A DNA stretch of 64,000 bases from Calliopsis andreniformis (lineage: Eukaryota > Arthropoda > Insecta > Hymenoptera > Andrenidae). Every line of letters starts with the position of its first letter. The stretch's first letter is position 1. The translations under genes were made by a program, and so were the position numbers. Under the pieces are notes generated by a model. The model saw only the letters and a program-made list of their open reading frames with translations. It did no database searches and was not told the origin of the DNA. This document shows, in pieces, positions 15,201 through 28,800 of the stretch. The DNA is taken from assembly GCF_051401765.1 (NCBI RefSeq), contig NC_135073.1:6014001-6078000 (forward strand), written 5' to 3'.

Positions 15201-17000
15201 TCCTGAAGACGATGATTTGTCTGACATAAGCCTAGTTCACTCCACCTCAATTAGTTATCCCAATTGAGACGTGTCCAAAAGTTCAGACCTCTGGAAGATC
15301 CTTGGGACCCTCCAGATTGTTTAAAAAACGGGTATAACTATTGAACGCAAGTCGCATATAGCTTTATCCCTCCATCCCGTCACGGATCAACAGTTAGCAA
15401 ATTGTCCCCAGGTCCTACAGTTTTTTGCCCCGTCCGTCATTTGTCTCCGGTATCACTCCTCCGCCGACGCACCCTTCCCACCCCTTATTCGTGCCAGGGA
15501 CGCGCTACAATATATCGAATAAGCCGCAACGACAAAAAGAGCGAAGGAAGGGTTCCAACGCCGATGGAGTTGGCCCATGGGAAGAACAAAGAGCGCGCAG
15601 GGGGCTGAGACGGGGCGAGGGGGAGCGATATAGGCGGAAAGGGTAGCCAACCGCGTAAGGGAGGCACAGACGGAACGAAAGAGGGAGAAAGAGGGTGGCA
15701 TTTAAAACCGAGACGCGCGGAGAAAAAGAGATTTGCATTGGCCGTAGTAGGAGGGTGACTCGGGGGGTGGCGGTTTTCTGTTCTACGGAAGAACGAAGGG
15801 GTGAGTAACGACACGTATCATACGCGGAACCATATAACGTCGGCGGACACGTACGTTCGATATCGTGGCCAGTTTTTACGGGGAATGTTCCACCCTTCGG
15901 ATCCACCAATTAGACCGCGCGAAGGAGACCGCCATCCCCTATTGCTTGGCTTCTCGGAATCTTTTCTACTCGCTCGTGATACATATTTGATCCTATTCTG
16001 CATGTAATATAGCATTCAGTTTCTTCCTTTTTTATTCTACCTTTACTTTCATTTATTTCTTTGTTTTCTTCTAATGAGAGGATTTAATTTATATTTTTAT
16101 TCACTGCTTATAACAAGTACCTCTAATAATGACAAATATAAATATATTAAGTATATTCATGCTCTACGTACTATTTATACATATTTATTATTAACCAAAA
16201 TAAATTAATCTGGAATTCAAAAACTTAGGGAAAAATATTTATATGATGTTATTAATATTATTGGTAACTTCAATTATTAGGAAAACAAAATTGTTAAACG
16301 AGTATATTATTCGATAATTAAATAATAGATTTCATACTTTCTTTTTCAATTGGTGTAATTGAATCAACAATTTTTCATTAGAAACATCCCTGAATCTCTA
16401 CTGCCTATGATATTGTTTGTTTCTGCCAATAAAAACTAGTTGCAGTACAAATAATGCAACAATAAATCATGTCGAAAGTTCTCTCAATCTCTAAATTTCA
16501 TTCGATTTTTATGGTCTATACATTTAAAAACCAAACTTTTCAAAACAGAAACACTGGATTTGATAATCACTTCAAACAATGATCTCTTAATAATGACTGA
16601 CTAATTTTAAAAACAATACTGATCGAAGGACTCAAAGAATCTTTGACAGCACGAAGAAGCTCAAGAATGGAGGAAACAATAATGAGAAAATAACGCAGCA
16701 CTGAGAAGAGAAATTGTTCCTAGACGCGAAACAAAACAATCGTCTTAACAACAAAGAGGACAACGGCAGAAATAAAACAGAAAGTGTATCGTGGAGCGCG
16801 AGGGCAAGAGAGAAAGGCCATAAGAGCGCGAGTAAAGATAAACGAGAGAAAGACAAAAGAGAGGGAGAGAACTACCACTCTATAGAAATGGTTTCGGCAA
16901 AGAGTGCCCTCGCTGGTGCTCGCTCGTAATAAGCATAAATCCTCGAAGGCTTATCTAGCGGCGCCCAGAAGAACGCTAAAATAAAATATCATACATTCTG
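12251..17000. other. noncoding DNA, AT-rich with GC-rich islands
   Basis: No supported exon. AT-rich sequence alternates with GC-rich islands at about 13.3-14.0 kb and 15.4-15.95 kb. The islands repeat motifs such as GAGGGTGG on either strand, and their open frames are overlapping low-complexity shadows. Nothing resembling an RNA gene or an intact transposon was seen. Confidence 0.45.
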
Positions 17001-20000
17001 CCTTCTACCCTTCGCGCCAGGCTACGCGTTACGACTGCCACCCCTTCCGCCCCTTATCCGTTCGCTTTGCGCCTCTACCCACGGCATTCGCTCTTCCTCC
17101 TTCCACTCCCGTGGACACCTCCACGACGAAATTCTCGTCATGAATGTTCCAATCCTCATTGAAAAAGGAGACAGAAGAGGGAAACGATGAAGAAGGGGGG
17201 AAAGGGGGAGGGGGCGAGCGCGTGGGACATTTTGGATGATAGAGGACTGAAAGGGAAATAGATGGAAAGCAGAAGAAAAGAATAAGAGAATAGATAGCTT
17301 AGTATGCATATACATGTAATACAGGCACAGAGGGAATGAAGATCGATCAGACTGTCGGAAGTGAAACAAAAAAATCCACTATTGGCTTTGGCTTAATAGC
17401 TTAGAGCAGTGGTTTGACAGCTGAATGATCCGGGTTCAAATCCTGGGACAATAATAATCCAATTGGTTGATTTCTTCTTCTCTAATAGCATACCTAATAA
17501 CGAAGATAGAAATAATCAAAGATAGGTTCAAGTTTGAAGGACATATGATGGCAATACACTGCGTCTAAATGTTTTCTATAACGTTTAAAAGAGAACTCTT
17601 ATCTTCTAGGACAAATAGCTGTCCATTTTCAGATTCACCGCTCCTAGTCGCTAATTAGGTACTGTTCAACAACACGAGAAAAGTACTGCTTCCCAGAAGT
17701 GGGTCAACAAAAACAAAAATTGAAAAAAGAAATTCTCATTCGAACCGGAACCCATAGGAAACGTGCCTGAACAAATTCGATAATTAGCTAAAGTTCGATC
17801 GAGGATCAGTGAAAAGCGGCAGTCAAACGAATCCCTTTGGCCGAGGAAAGTGAAGGAGGGTAAAAAAAGATGGTCCGGGGTCAGGGGTGGATTTTTGTGC
17901 GCGTCGATGCAGCGCTAGATGTCGGCCAAAGGCACGTAGTCGGTGTAATGAGGCGAGATACATTCGTCGGGGGTGGCCCCGCTAAAAGGGGGAAGAGGGG
18001 GGTTGGCGGCAGCGGCTGCTGGAGAAGCTCTGCTGCCCGATGACTGGGGGTGGGACGGAGGGAAAGGGTTGAGCTCGAAGCCCGATCAGTCATTAGACAA
18101 GTGGGTATTCACATATATCGAGTTGTAAAATCGATAGGGGTGTCCGTTAGCCGTGTATCCTGTAAGGAGACGATGGTGGGGGATGAGATGCGAGGCGATA
18201 GGGGCTGGGTGAGGGTGAACGGGGGCGGCAGAGAAGGAGGGAGGAAGGGACAAGCCAGGGAAACGGGGCTCTTCGCCTCCGACATCAGACGGACGAAGAC
18301 AGAACGCAACCCCTTTGCCTCTTCCCTCCCCCCGTGCTTCCCCTTCGACCCCTTTTGTTGCTTCGCCATCCACCCCCTGCCACCGCACGTATCCAGTCCT
18401 TGCATATTAATCCTGCCCATAATTCCCACTTCCCAGTTTGGGCAACCCTTCGGCTCCGGCTACCTCGCCACCCCCGTCGAGAGAGCGAAAGGGAATCAGA
18501 ATAAGCAAGGGAAAGAGGAGCCGGTCGGGAGTGGGTTCGCGAAGGGGGGAGGGAAAGGGATAGCCGTCTCCTATCGATTGGGCTTTCTTTCCGAGCCCAG
18601 GCTTTTAATTGGCATTCTCCCATGGAGAGAAAAGGAGAGAACCTCCGGAGATTCTCTAATCCCCACCTCTGGAGGAACGCTGCCGCGTTACCTATGAAGA
18701 GGTGAACTGCCCGCGATCTTTCCTGCGCGCTGGAAAAATTCGAGACCGCGATCACGCGATTTCGACCAAGAAAGATTCGGTAACCCTATAACGTTTGCTT
18801 CGAGTATAAGCTCCTTTAGAAGGTCTTCATCTGTAATAATTATGATCTAGATGAAATTCACGATCTTACATATGTAAGAGAAATTGTGTCATACGAAACT
18901 AATGAGCTTCAATTACTAATATGTGTACCTATTCAGGATCTAACATTACTAGATAACGTGTCGCAAAATACGTTTATCTAGAATTGACTAAAATATTCCA
19001 TATTTTCTTACACAGTCACAAATGGAGTAACCGTATATTCTGAATATCCTGTAAATACGCGTACAGATATATGTACGTAAAAACGTATCATTATTGTTGT
19101 TCTCAGCAGCGTCGAACAAACAGCAAAAAAGCTTTTGTAGCATTAACCACTCCGTAACTCGTGTCATCCTTGGAGCAAAGAAAGACAAAAGTTGCGGAGG
19201 CATGGGAGCTCTCGCGCGGCCATAACGATCCCTCCCAGCGCATCATTGGTGGACAAGCAACGAAAATTAATACGCGAGGCAACCACCGGCCTCCTTGCGC
19301 GCACCCCCCGCGTGCCGTCGCGCACACGTACTCGTTTCCACGGTCACGTATGTGTGCACGTACACGCGCATCTCCGCGCGCGCGCCACCTAAGTGCCAGC
19401 GAGCGAGGGCAACGTGTACGTGAAGATTGATTATACCGCGGGAGAAAATGTGATCAATAGCTCGACAAACAAAGGTCCCTCGGACGTCCGTATGTATATA
19501 ATGCAAATAGCAAAAATCACGGTGTTTCTGAAGATGAAGGGGGCGGTTGGGAGCAGAGGAAGGGTTGAAGAAGATGATCGACGGTCAAGAAACAATGGCT
19601 GAGCGGCTACTTAGAGTCCTTTGATAGCTTGACGCTTTCCCCTTTTTTAGAAAGTCTCCCCCTTCTAGCTGCCGCCTTTTCTCCCCCTGTTCAACTTCTC
19701 GCCCCAAACGCGCTTGAATTTCCTTCGATTTGCATACGATTGGGTATTCGAACTCACCTTCGAACAGTGGCGTTCACCACTCCCCCCGACAATCGATCAA
19801 GCCCTCGGTTGTTTTTACTCCAGTAACACACCTCGGTCAACACCTTCGTGGCCACTGACATGGTGCCTTTGGCTTGTCCCGTTAACGAGGGTTGCTTCTT
19901 CTATTGATGACATTGTTCTCAGAATAGGAGGAACCCTCAACTATGAAACTAGGGGTTGGGAAATAGGGAGAGATAAAGAAATACAGCGTGATTAAATATA

Positions 20001-20800
20001 TAAGTCTTTTTAGTAAAAAAAACTAATATGAGGGAACAGTGAAAGTAGTATGTACAGGTCTTTAGAAAGGCCAAAAGAATTATAAATATTCTTTAAGTAT
20101 GAATATCTTACCTCTTGAAGAATATAAAGAGAAAAAAGACTAATGAATGTAGCGAGAATCCTTAATAAGAGAAAATATTTATAATGAAAATAGTGAAGAA
20201 CATTCTTTCATATAAAAAATAACTAGAAAAAGCAAAGAAGCGTAAAATGAGAAAAATGAGCCATGTATCACAATCTCTTCCTCTTTCTGACAAATAGGAA
20301 AAGAATATAGGGATGAGAAAGAGAAACGAGACAAGTGAGGGATGCAACACAATAGTTATAACCTTTTCTCTTCCTCTTCCACTAGTTTCTACAGCATCGT
20401 TAATCTTTCCCGATTTTTTTACGAACTCCTTTCCATACACTCAAAATTTTTCCACAATTTCCCCGAAATTCATGACATCGATTTCCGAATCTCCTTTTTA
20501 TGGACTTCATCTCCGAGTTCGTATCTACCATTAGCGCAGCGCATCTAGACAGATCGAATGATGCAAATACAGAGCAGGAAAGAAAAATTTACGACCTCCG
20601 GTTCGCAGAATATCCCTATTCAGTAGCGACGTCATAGACTAGCCCGAGAGATCTGGGGCAAGATCGAAATTCAATATGAAGAGCAACGCGCGCGGCTGCG
20701 GCTTTTTACGAACGACTCCGAGACATTAAATTTAACGAATCCACGGACGAAAGGTAGTCGTTGATATTATCGATGCTCAGCCCGAATGTCTCGATTTCTA
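17001..20800. other. noncoding, GC-rich islands with overlapping spurious frames
   Basis: GC-rich and purine-skewed around 17.0-17.3, 17.85-18.7 and 19.2-19.45 kb. The longest open frame here (18,050-18,697, + strand) has several equally long frames antisense to it, is Gly/Arg/Pro-rich and shows no domain, so I treat it as composition-driven. Around 19,290-19,390 the sequence is rich in CG/CA alternation. Apart from the tRNA-like element, nothing functional is supported. Confidence 0.45.
17382..17454 (+). pseudogene. degenerate tRNA-like sequence (tRNA pseudogene or tRNA-derived SINE head)
   Basis: A textbook T-arm is present at 17,430-17,446: CCGGG, loop TTCAAAT, CCTGG, with one G-T pair, which also makes a good pol III B box. 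A D-arm-like stem GCTT/GAGC encloses a 9-nt loop at 17,391-17,407, where the A box belongs. Spacing would place a TTGACAG anticodon loop, but its flanking stems do not pair and the acceptor arms pair poorly. The anticodon would read GAC (Val), which is not reliable given the broken stem. It is therefore a decayed tRNA copy or the head of a tRNA-derived SINE, not a working tRNA. Confidence 0.5.
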
Positions 20801-23800
20801 GTTGTGTAACAGTCGAGTTCAGCTTTCAGTGGCTGTCCACTAAATTCTTACAATAGCCGCGTGCCAGCCAAGTTTAATTGCTCGTAGTCTAGTGGATCAA
20901 CTGAATACCTATAGCAGTCAAATTGAGTTTCTCCTAACGCTATAGGCCAATCGGGTGTTTACTAGCCTGATAATCGAATTCAATTTCTAAAAACGTGTTA
21001 TTTGTTCTGGTCTTTTTAATACATGTACAAGTCTTAATGGATTTCTAAACGTAAGTGAGCCTAACAATCTATTTATTTGTACAAGCAATAAAAATTCATA
21101 AGTATTAGGTATATTGTAGATACTTTCCAATACCTTAATATTATTAAAAATGTCATTCTAAGGCGTCATCTTCTTGTTTTATATTACTGAGAAAGTTATT
21201 AATTTTTATAGCAAATGTTATTACTTAGTGGAGAAATATCCTGCGTCGTCTTTCAAGAAAAATTTCATTTATGATGAATAGATTATGAAGAAAGATTCAT
21301 GGTGTCGATCATAAGGTACTCACGCAGTACGATCGAGAGTATCAGTTCACTGTTAATTCCAACTGTCCTTCCTCTTAAGCCTCACTTGCGAAACGATAAC
21401 CTAACCCATCGCTAATGGCGGACATTATTACGAGCAACTTCGAGAACTTACCCCTTCCCATCACTGTGTCTGCCCATTTCCGCATGTATAGAATGTCGAT
21501 GAGTACTTATCCGTAACCCACCCTTCGTGGTGTGATCGAAACGCATGGTGAAGCGACTCGAAGCTATGAGCCGTGTATCGATTGCGAATGAAGTATAGGA
21601 GACAAGAAGCTTACAACAGACAACTGCTCTTGATAAATAAATTAAGAATAAGAACACTATTATCAGGGGTCCTCCCTCACATGTTAAGTCGAAGGCCTTA
21701 GGAGGTAGAAAATGATCAAATTGGATTGGTTTATCCCGAAATATTCTTCATTAAGTAGAATTAGTCTGAGTATTGAGGACATTAGATATACCTACCTACA
21801 AATGTAAATGCTTTAAAGAAAGATCATGAACTTCTTTGAACTATTAATTACCAACTTATATGTATCTATTGATTTTTATTTCTAATTGAAAATAGAGTTT
21901 AATTTTGTATTAAAATTATACCTCCTTAAAGTTTGAATAATTCATTAATAGACTGAACATATGTATAAAAATTCATATTGAAAATAGGAATAAAGTAATT
22001 CTATATTAATTTATTTATAAGCATAATTAACGAAATGGAACCTAATTAGAGCTTTGTTTCACCCTCTGAATATAACTGTACATTTAATTTCTCCTGAATG
22101 CATCCACAAGTTCATTCACAAGAATATTTTGTGATCGATAAAGCGAATCGCTTTAATTCGAGAAACAAGAATTTTCTATATCATATTTGTAATTAAATAT
22201 CTCGGAACACGAAATATGTAATCGTATTTGCCGTGTAACCAAACAAAAAAATAAGGGAGGAAAATAGAAAAGAAAACCGAGCAGCGTGGTATTTGTCAAA
22301 CAGCATCGAAAAAAGCTTCGGTTTTTTTGTAAATCCGCGGCTCATCTTGTCGGGAAGCCGTCGAAGCACGCCGGAGGCGTGAATTCCGCGAAATTGAAGC
22401 TTTGCTCTCGTAAATTAACCCTCGGTGGAAAAAAGGACGACGCCCCACCGGAGGAAAAACAATTGATACGATCTCTCGTTCGCATCATGCCGTTGCACCG
22501 TGCAAAACGCATTCAGCTTTAAAATCGTTCCCCTCTGCTGCCACTGTTACCGGCTTTTACCTCCCCTGAGCCACCCTTCGCGCGCTTCCGACCCCCTCCG
22601 CGTGCCGATATTTTCGTACGGTCGAGTCGGCTGCGTAACACGTGGATGGATTCCAACTCGGGAACTTTCGAGCATTTACGATCCATCGCGATTGATCGCT
22701 TCAACGACGATCATCCACCTCCTGACCCTCTCCCTTGCTGTTCACACCGTTCACTCGAGGAACCATCTTCCTGGGAAATGAAAAAATATTGGAATAATCG
22801 GTTCTCATCGATGGCACGCGCCCTCTCGTCTCTAGAGCTCCTTCTTTGTTCAAGGGGGTAAAATGGGCTAATTGTTGGTATCGATGGAGGCGTTGAAGTA
22901 AAATATCGCATACCCATGATCTTCCGGATGTTAGTTTTGAGTATATGGACATAATTTGTCGTATCGGGTTAGTTTTTTTTCGTTGGAAGAAAAAATATGG
23001 AAAATAATTATTAAATATTCATTTTATAAACTTAAGTTTGAGATTAATACTGTTACATTCATTAAGATTTATTTTGGGTTAATTGTTTTTCAACGGCGTA
23101 CCTAATTTTTGAGTGCTGGTTTCTGTTAAGGTTTTCAAGAGAAACCTATTAGAGTTAGAAGTAAGTCCATGAGAAAAAATTATCTGTTCATTAATATTTC
23201 AATTAATCACCTGATCCTAAGTGTGATAAGTCAATAAATTTAAATTAGAAGTACAGTATTAAATAATTAAATTAAATATTACTATCCATTCATTAATAAC
23301 AAAAAAATCATCGGATGTAATTACTGTACCATAAAAAAATACCTTACCATTATTAAATTTATTAGTCTTATTGGTACGTGCATAAAATCATTATTTTCAC
23401 ATTAATTCCTTGAATATTCACGAATTACATTAAGTACAAATTTATTTCTTTTTTCTTTTTCTTCCCTTGCGTGAAATAAAAGACAATATATCTGTCATTC
23501 TCAACAAAATAATCGAACATTCATCGCACCAGGTTTCAGCCCTGAAAATTTTATCTAAAGTGTACTGGAATGAACGGTATCGTTGTTTGGTTGGATTTCC
23601 ATGCAATTCGCGATCGCTATCGGGGACGTGTCGACATTTTTTGATTCTATCACAGCGCAATGTATTCTTTCGTTGCGAGATTGAGTTTCAACGGCGTTTG
23701 CAAAATTTTATAATTCTCGAGTCTCGTGTATCTCACTTGAGGGTATTTATTAAGGAACGATAACGATTATTTTCGCGATATGTTTTAAAGTTTAATGAAA

Positions 23801-25517
23801 GTTTATGTTTCAACGAATATTGTAAAACGAAGGAAGAAAAGTTGGTAAATACTTTAATATTACAAAATGCTGCAAAAATGCATACTTTACTGCGTTGTGG
23901 AATTGGAACACATTGAGAACCTTCATACGTTTGGATGCGCTGCGAACGATGCTCATATATGGATCTACCGTTTCCATGTGAAGGTATTTTAGCGAAAAGC
24001 AATTCTTCCAATCGCGGACGCTGGCGCAAACAATTGAAAATCGCGTGAAAGCGGACGCCGTGGAAAGAGCGCGATCGGTCGCGAGTTATGTTTGAATCTC
24101 CCAACGAACGAGTCGACATGTAATTTTACTGCCCAATAAATTTATACTTTTATACCTCTTACAAATTGCAGTTTCATAGATACTGCATGCTATGTACACA
24201 AAATTCTTTTTTTGCATAATCCTACGTTAGCATCTTTTCTGATTTGTTTTTTATCCTTTCTCAATCGATAGGTGGAAAAAATGTACTTTGATCATCCTTC
24301 TTATTTCTTTTAAGTCTGTCGCTATACATTATTCCAATTCTGTGCATTAATTCGTTTTAATTCATTCTCCTTATTTGTCAGCTTTCGTGTTTCTGACTTA
24401 TCATTTACGTACTTTGCCACTCTACACTCTTTCCTTGCTTCCTTTCCTTCCTTTCCTTCTCGATTTCTTCTCTCTAACGTGATGAATTAAATTTGAACAG
24501 GAAAAGTTATTTTTATTTTTTGCTAAAAGATTACTTAACTTAGTAAAATTACAAAAACCAATGGTAGGTTGCAAAATCACAAAATAAATTATACAATTGA
24601 CTTCCTTCATATGCGCGGAAGTGCTACATTTTACGTGCAGTTTCATCCCTTAGTAATTATAGTCGACACTGAATATAACATATTCAGTGTCGACTCAATT
24701 TAGTGTTATCCCCTAGCCGCTAAGTAACCAATATCGATTCCGCACAATCGATTCGATAAAATTAACAAAGAGCTTCTATTAAGCTCCTTACCCGTTGATA
24801 AACGAGCTTCCCGAAGCGAAGAGGCGGAATGGGAAATCGTAAATGCGATTCTATATTTGTATCGACGGTAATGTAATTATGGTTCGTATTCGATTTCATG
24901 ACAACCCAGGAACGGGTACCGATACAGTGATATTTCGTCTAATTACTGGTAATCTGTCTGTTTCATTTTATTGATACTCCTGAGAATTGATTAATAAATA
25001 TGAATGTCAGACTTACCAGAGTAATTGAGAAACAACTAGGGATTCGATTTTCGAAGAATTGATAGCTGTCTTCAGCTTTTAAAATGATCAGACTCTGCAA
25101 GCATTTTCACAGAAGATCATTCAACGTTGTTATTAAAAGTGCTTATTATTCAGCTAACTTAGAAATTGAAAATTGCAGAATTCATGGATGGAATTCACCT
25201 AATTAGGATGATTTTCGATGATTCAAATATTAAACCCTGTACCTGTAGCTACAACCCACAAGTCACATTTTTAAAGAATTGAAGTTTATGCCTTAATTAG
25301 AGTCCTCAAAATAAAATTTGTATCTTTAACAAAAAAAAATCAGAATAAAAGAATTTTTTTCTTAAAAGATAGAAATATAATAAGACACTGGTCAATAATA
25401 TAGAATTGAGGTTCAAACCTTCAAACCTCAAAAAATTGTTACTTTAGAATCACAGATACACACTTCGTGTTCCATTACAAACAAATTTCAGCTTAAAGAA
25501 CGACTGTTTGTTTTCAG
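20801..25517. other. AT-rich noncoding DNA preceding the first visible cut exon
   Basis: Mostly AT-rich with short unsupported frames; a GC-richer patch lies at 22.3-22.85 kb. A perfect inverted repeat at 24,661-24,695 is listed separately. The stretch ends in a TTTTCAG acceptor at 25,517, so at least its 3' part is intron of cut on the + strand. Confidence 0.55.
24661..24695. repeat. perfect 16-bp inverted repeat with 3-nt spacer
   Basis: The arm AGTCGACACTGAATAT is followed after three bases (AAC) by its exact reverse complement. It is the cleanest hairpin noticed in the window. It lies in the cut intron about 820 bp upstream of the 25,518 exon. No flanking target-site duplication or longer element is evident. 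Confidence 0.9.
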
Positions 25518-25836
25518 ATCAGTCAGCTGGTGGAGGAAGTGTCCAGGTTACAACAAAGCCTGCAGCGTCTCCAGGAGACGAGTGCACAGGCGACGGCACG
25601 GCTCGAGGAGGAACTCGAGGCGCGCAGACAGCACATCAGCCGACTGGAGAGCAAGCTGGAACGACAGAGGGACTATGACGATCTGAAACGCGAGATAAAC
25701 GCGTTGAGGTCGGTCGATCTTTCGCAGATCCCGACCGGCGAGCCCGGCAAGAGCCTGGAGCACCTTCTAATGGAACGCTCGAAGGCGCTCCAACAGACTG
25801 AAAGCTTGAAGCCACCCAACACTCCGGACGCGCTCG
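25518..25836 (+). CDS. ct: cut exon: N-terminal coiled-coil segment
   Basis: This internal exon begins after TTTTCAG and ends at G|GTAAGT. It encodes 106 residues of heptad-like Leu/Glu/Arg/Gln sequence ([16 protein letters not shown], then [19 protein letters not shown]), matching the coiled coil that precedes the first CUT repeat in CUX proteins. The C-terminal part ([19 protein letters not shown]) resembles the CUX1 segment LEVLLLEKNRSLQSEN. It starts in phase 0 and leaves one base for the next exon. Reading through the donor would add an unrelated tail, so the splice is favoured. Confidence 0.92.
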
Positions 25837-28800
25837 GTAAGTTCGCCAAAATCAGTCTTCAAGCAGCATCAGACAGCGTGCAAGAATGTTTAGGAATCGA
25901 TCTGTTCGCTTTTTCACGAACAAAAACGGTCGATGTTAGGACTGTCATACGATCTTTCAAAGAAATCGTCGCCATCCGCTTTAGATCAGGAATTGCTAGA
26001 GACAATCGTAAGATGTATCATTAAGACCCTTTTCTTAATGTTGCCACTGTTAATTCCTGCGCTAAAGCTCTGATCTTCGATCCCCGACTCTCTCTCTCTT
26101 CGAGGCTACGTCGAAGGATTCAATCAATTTAAAAAAGGACACGAGTCACGCAACGCGGACGCTTCTTGTAAAGAACGAGGGATGACTGAAGGAGCTTACC
26201 GAGAGAAAAGGAACGACAAAGTAACCCTCTGCTTACCGTTGTGTTTATACTTCTTTCTAACTTTGCATCTGTTCTCCTTCTCTGTCTCTTCCACTGTTCT
26301 TTGGCTAACCCCGTTTTCTAACATACTGTTATTCTCATTCTCCTAATTTTCTTTATCGCTATCACGCTTCTGACTTCTTCTTACACTGTACTCATCTCTT
26401 TTTCTGCCTGTTTCTCCGATACTCCTTGCTGCTTATTGTCAAACTGCACTTCTTTCGAGCCGCTCTCTCGCTGTTGGTGCGTACAGAAACGTACCCTTTG
26501 TAGGTGGTATAGTAACTTTAACTGCACGTTAACCAAGACCCATGCACTCCTTTACCAAAAACCGCGGATATTCCGATTATACCTTAGGCCTATATCTTGC
26601 GTCCACCACCATCTACGCTGGCTCGGACATGTGTTATCACGTACAAGCAAATTTGCGGATGATTGTCGCGATAGTTGCCCGAGGCAAACATGTGATCAAA
26701 TCGAGAAACGAGAAATGAGAGAGCGAGAGAGAAGCCGCGTAATTACAGGCAGAGAAAGAACCCAAGAAGGCGTACCATCCCTTCCAGTTTTGCGACTTCT
26801 GATTGTCCTTCAGGGGACAAATCGTTTCCTTTTCACCACGAGCTTTTTTGTAAATCGGTTTGATATAATGGATTGTCCCACAGTCCTTGACGGAGTCATC
26901 GCGTCGTTCGATGAGAAGGATTACTCTTTCAAGGTTGAACGAGGAACAGTAAATATGTTTGAACGATATATCGTGACGTTTTTCCTCTCGTTGGGCCACG
27001 TCGTTCCTCGTTTACGTGGATTCATGTGACGAAGCATCGAAAAAGAGAGTCTCGGTCATCGTCTATCGTCCAAGAGGCTACGGAACGACTTAGGACACCC
27101 TGGGGGTTGCTGCAACAGAAGACGTGAACCGCAAGGCCCTTTCAAACGAAGAACTATGGTTCTTCGGGTAAAACTGGTATCCAGTGTACACTCACAAGTC
27201 TTCCAGTCTTTTCTTATCCTTATAACTTTTAACATAGTTGTTTGTGTCAAGTTAATGTACACTGAAGACCAGGCGTCAAACACCGTTAAAAACAGGTTAC
27301 GACTTTAGTGAATAGCTTTTAGATGGAATCAGATATAAAATATAAAGGCTGATGATTATCAACTTTGGAACTATTAAATCTATGTAACACATTCCAAAAG
27401 TTGGATATCTGACCGCTTTTTTTATAAAAATAATGAATTACTCTAGCGACCTGCGCTCCAAAGACAATTGATATTCATCGAGTCTTAATTTTATGATTGA
27501 TTCTATTAAAAAAAAGTACTCGTTCAAGTCGTAATCTCTTCTCACGCGTGTCATGTCTGAGAAGGCCTTTGGGTAATCGTCATCTGTGTTTGTGAGCTCG
27601 TGTTGACGCGGTCCCTTGTATTTTTGGTGGTTGCAGGTGGACTATCGTCACCCCTGCAGCGCGCCTCAACCGCCTCACCCCACGGGGTGGGGGGTGTACC
27701 ACCTTCGTCCCTCGTGTCCTCCCAGCAACCACCTCCGCCACCTCCGGCAGCGATTTCCCTCCCTCCGCGTTCCACACCGACGCCCTCATCGGCCACCTCG
27801 ACCACCTCCAACCTCCTTTTCCCACCTCCCCTCCAAAACGTGGAGACATTCGGCTCCTTCCTCGGCGAAGAAATCGTCGCCAACTGGAGGCGGACGTTGG
27901 AGAGGTCCATCATGAATCAGCAGCAGCAGCAGCAGCAACAACAGCAGCAGCAGCAACAACAACAGCAGCAGACAACAACGTTAAGTCATCTGTCGCAGCA
28001 ACAGCAGCAACAGCTACAACAAGTTCAGCCTCTCATCGGTTTACACCCCCCAACCAGCACCACTAGCCTAAACCATCTTCCATCACCAACGGACCCATCG
28101 TCTAGCTCCAATACGCCAGCTAAATCAAACACTCCGTTAGGAACCACTCCACTGAGCTGTCTCGACGCAGCTGAAAAGGCTCCGACCCCTGTATCAGGCC
28201 ACGAAACGCCTGCACCACCCACGCCATCGTCTACCACTGCGTTAACGTCGCCTCCTAGTTTTCAACCGCCCGCCAGCATGACTGAAACAACCACTTCGTC
28301 GACTTCTATCAATGGTGGTAGCATGGCAGCAGCGGTGCCTACAGCTCCACCGCCGAAAAGTCCGGCAGACCAGGAGTCTTGCCATAACAATAACAACAAC
28401 AATAACAGCCATCACCTAACCAACAACAATATCGGAAGTTTAAGTGTGCTGGACACACTGAAGAGTCCGTTTCGCTTCGATGAAAGGACGCACCCATTCA
28501 GATTTGGCGATGAGTTTGGAGCTGCTGGGATGGCTGGCAGACTTGGCGAATCACTTATCCCGAAGGGGGACCCCATGGAGGCCAGACTGCAAGAAATGCT
28601 GCGTTACAATATGGATAAGTACGCGTCACAAAACTTGGACACGCTGCATATAGCCAGGAGAGTCAGAGAATTGTTGTCGATACACAATATTGGTCAAAGA
28701 TTGTTCGCCAAATACGTTCTCGGGCTGAGCCAAGGAACTGTCAGCGAGTTGCTGAGTAAACCAAAGCCGTGGGACAAGCTGACGGAAAAAGGCCGCGACA

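Noticed and set aside
15505..15909. Overlapping frames of 109-134 codons
   Set aside because: Several frames on the minus strand share the same GC-rich tract, which is typical of compositional open frames.
18050..18697. 215-codon + strand open frame
   Set aside because: Low-complexity Gly/Arg/Pro-rich, with several comparable frames antisense to it in a GC-skewed block. No domain, splice context or homologue is recognised.
23733..24119. 128-codon minus-strand frame
   Set aside because: No recognisable domain and no splice partner; it sits in intronic or upstream DNA.
26436..27029. 197-codon open frame in a cut intron
   Set aside because: Lies wholly inside a well-supported intron, crosses pyrimidine-rich and purine-rich tracts, and has no domain beyond a ten-residue phrase.
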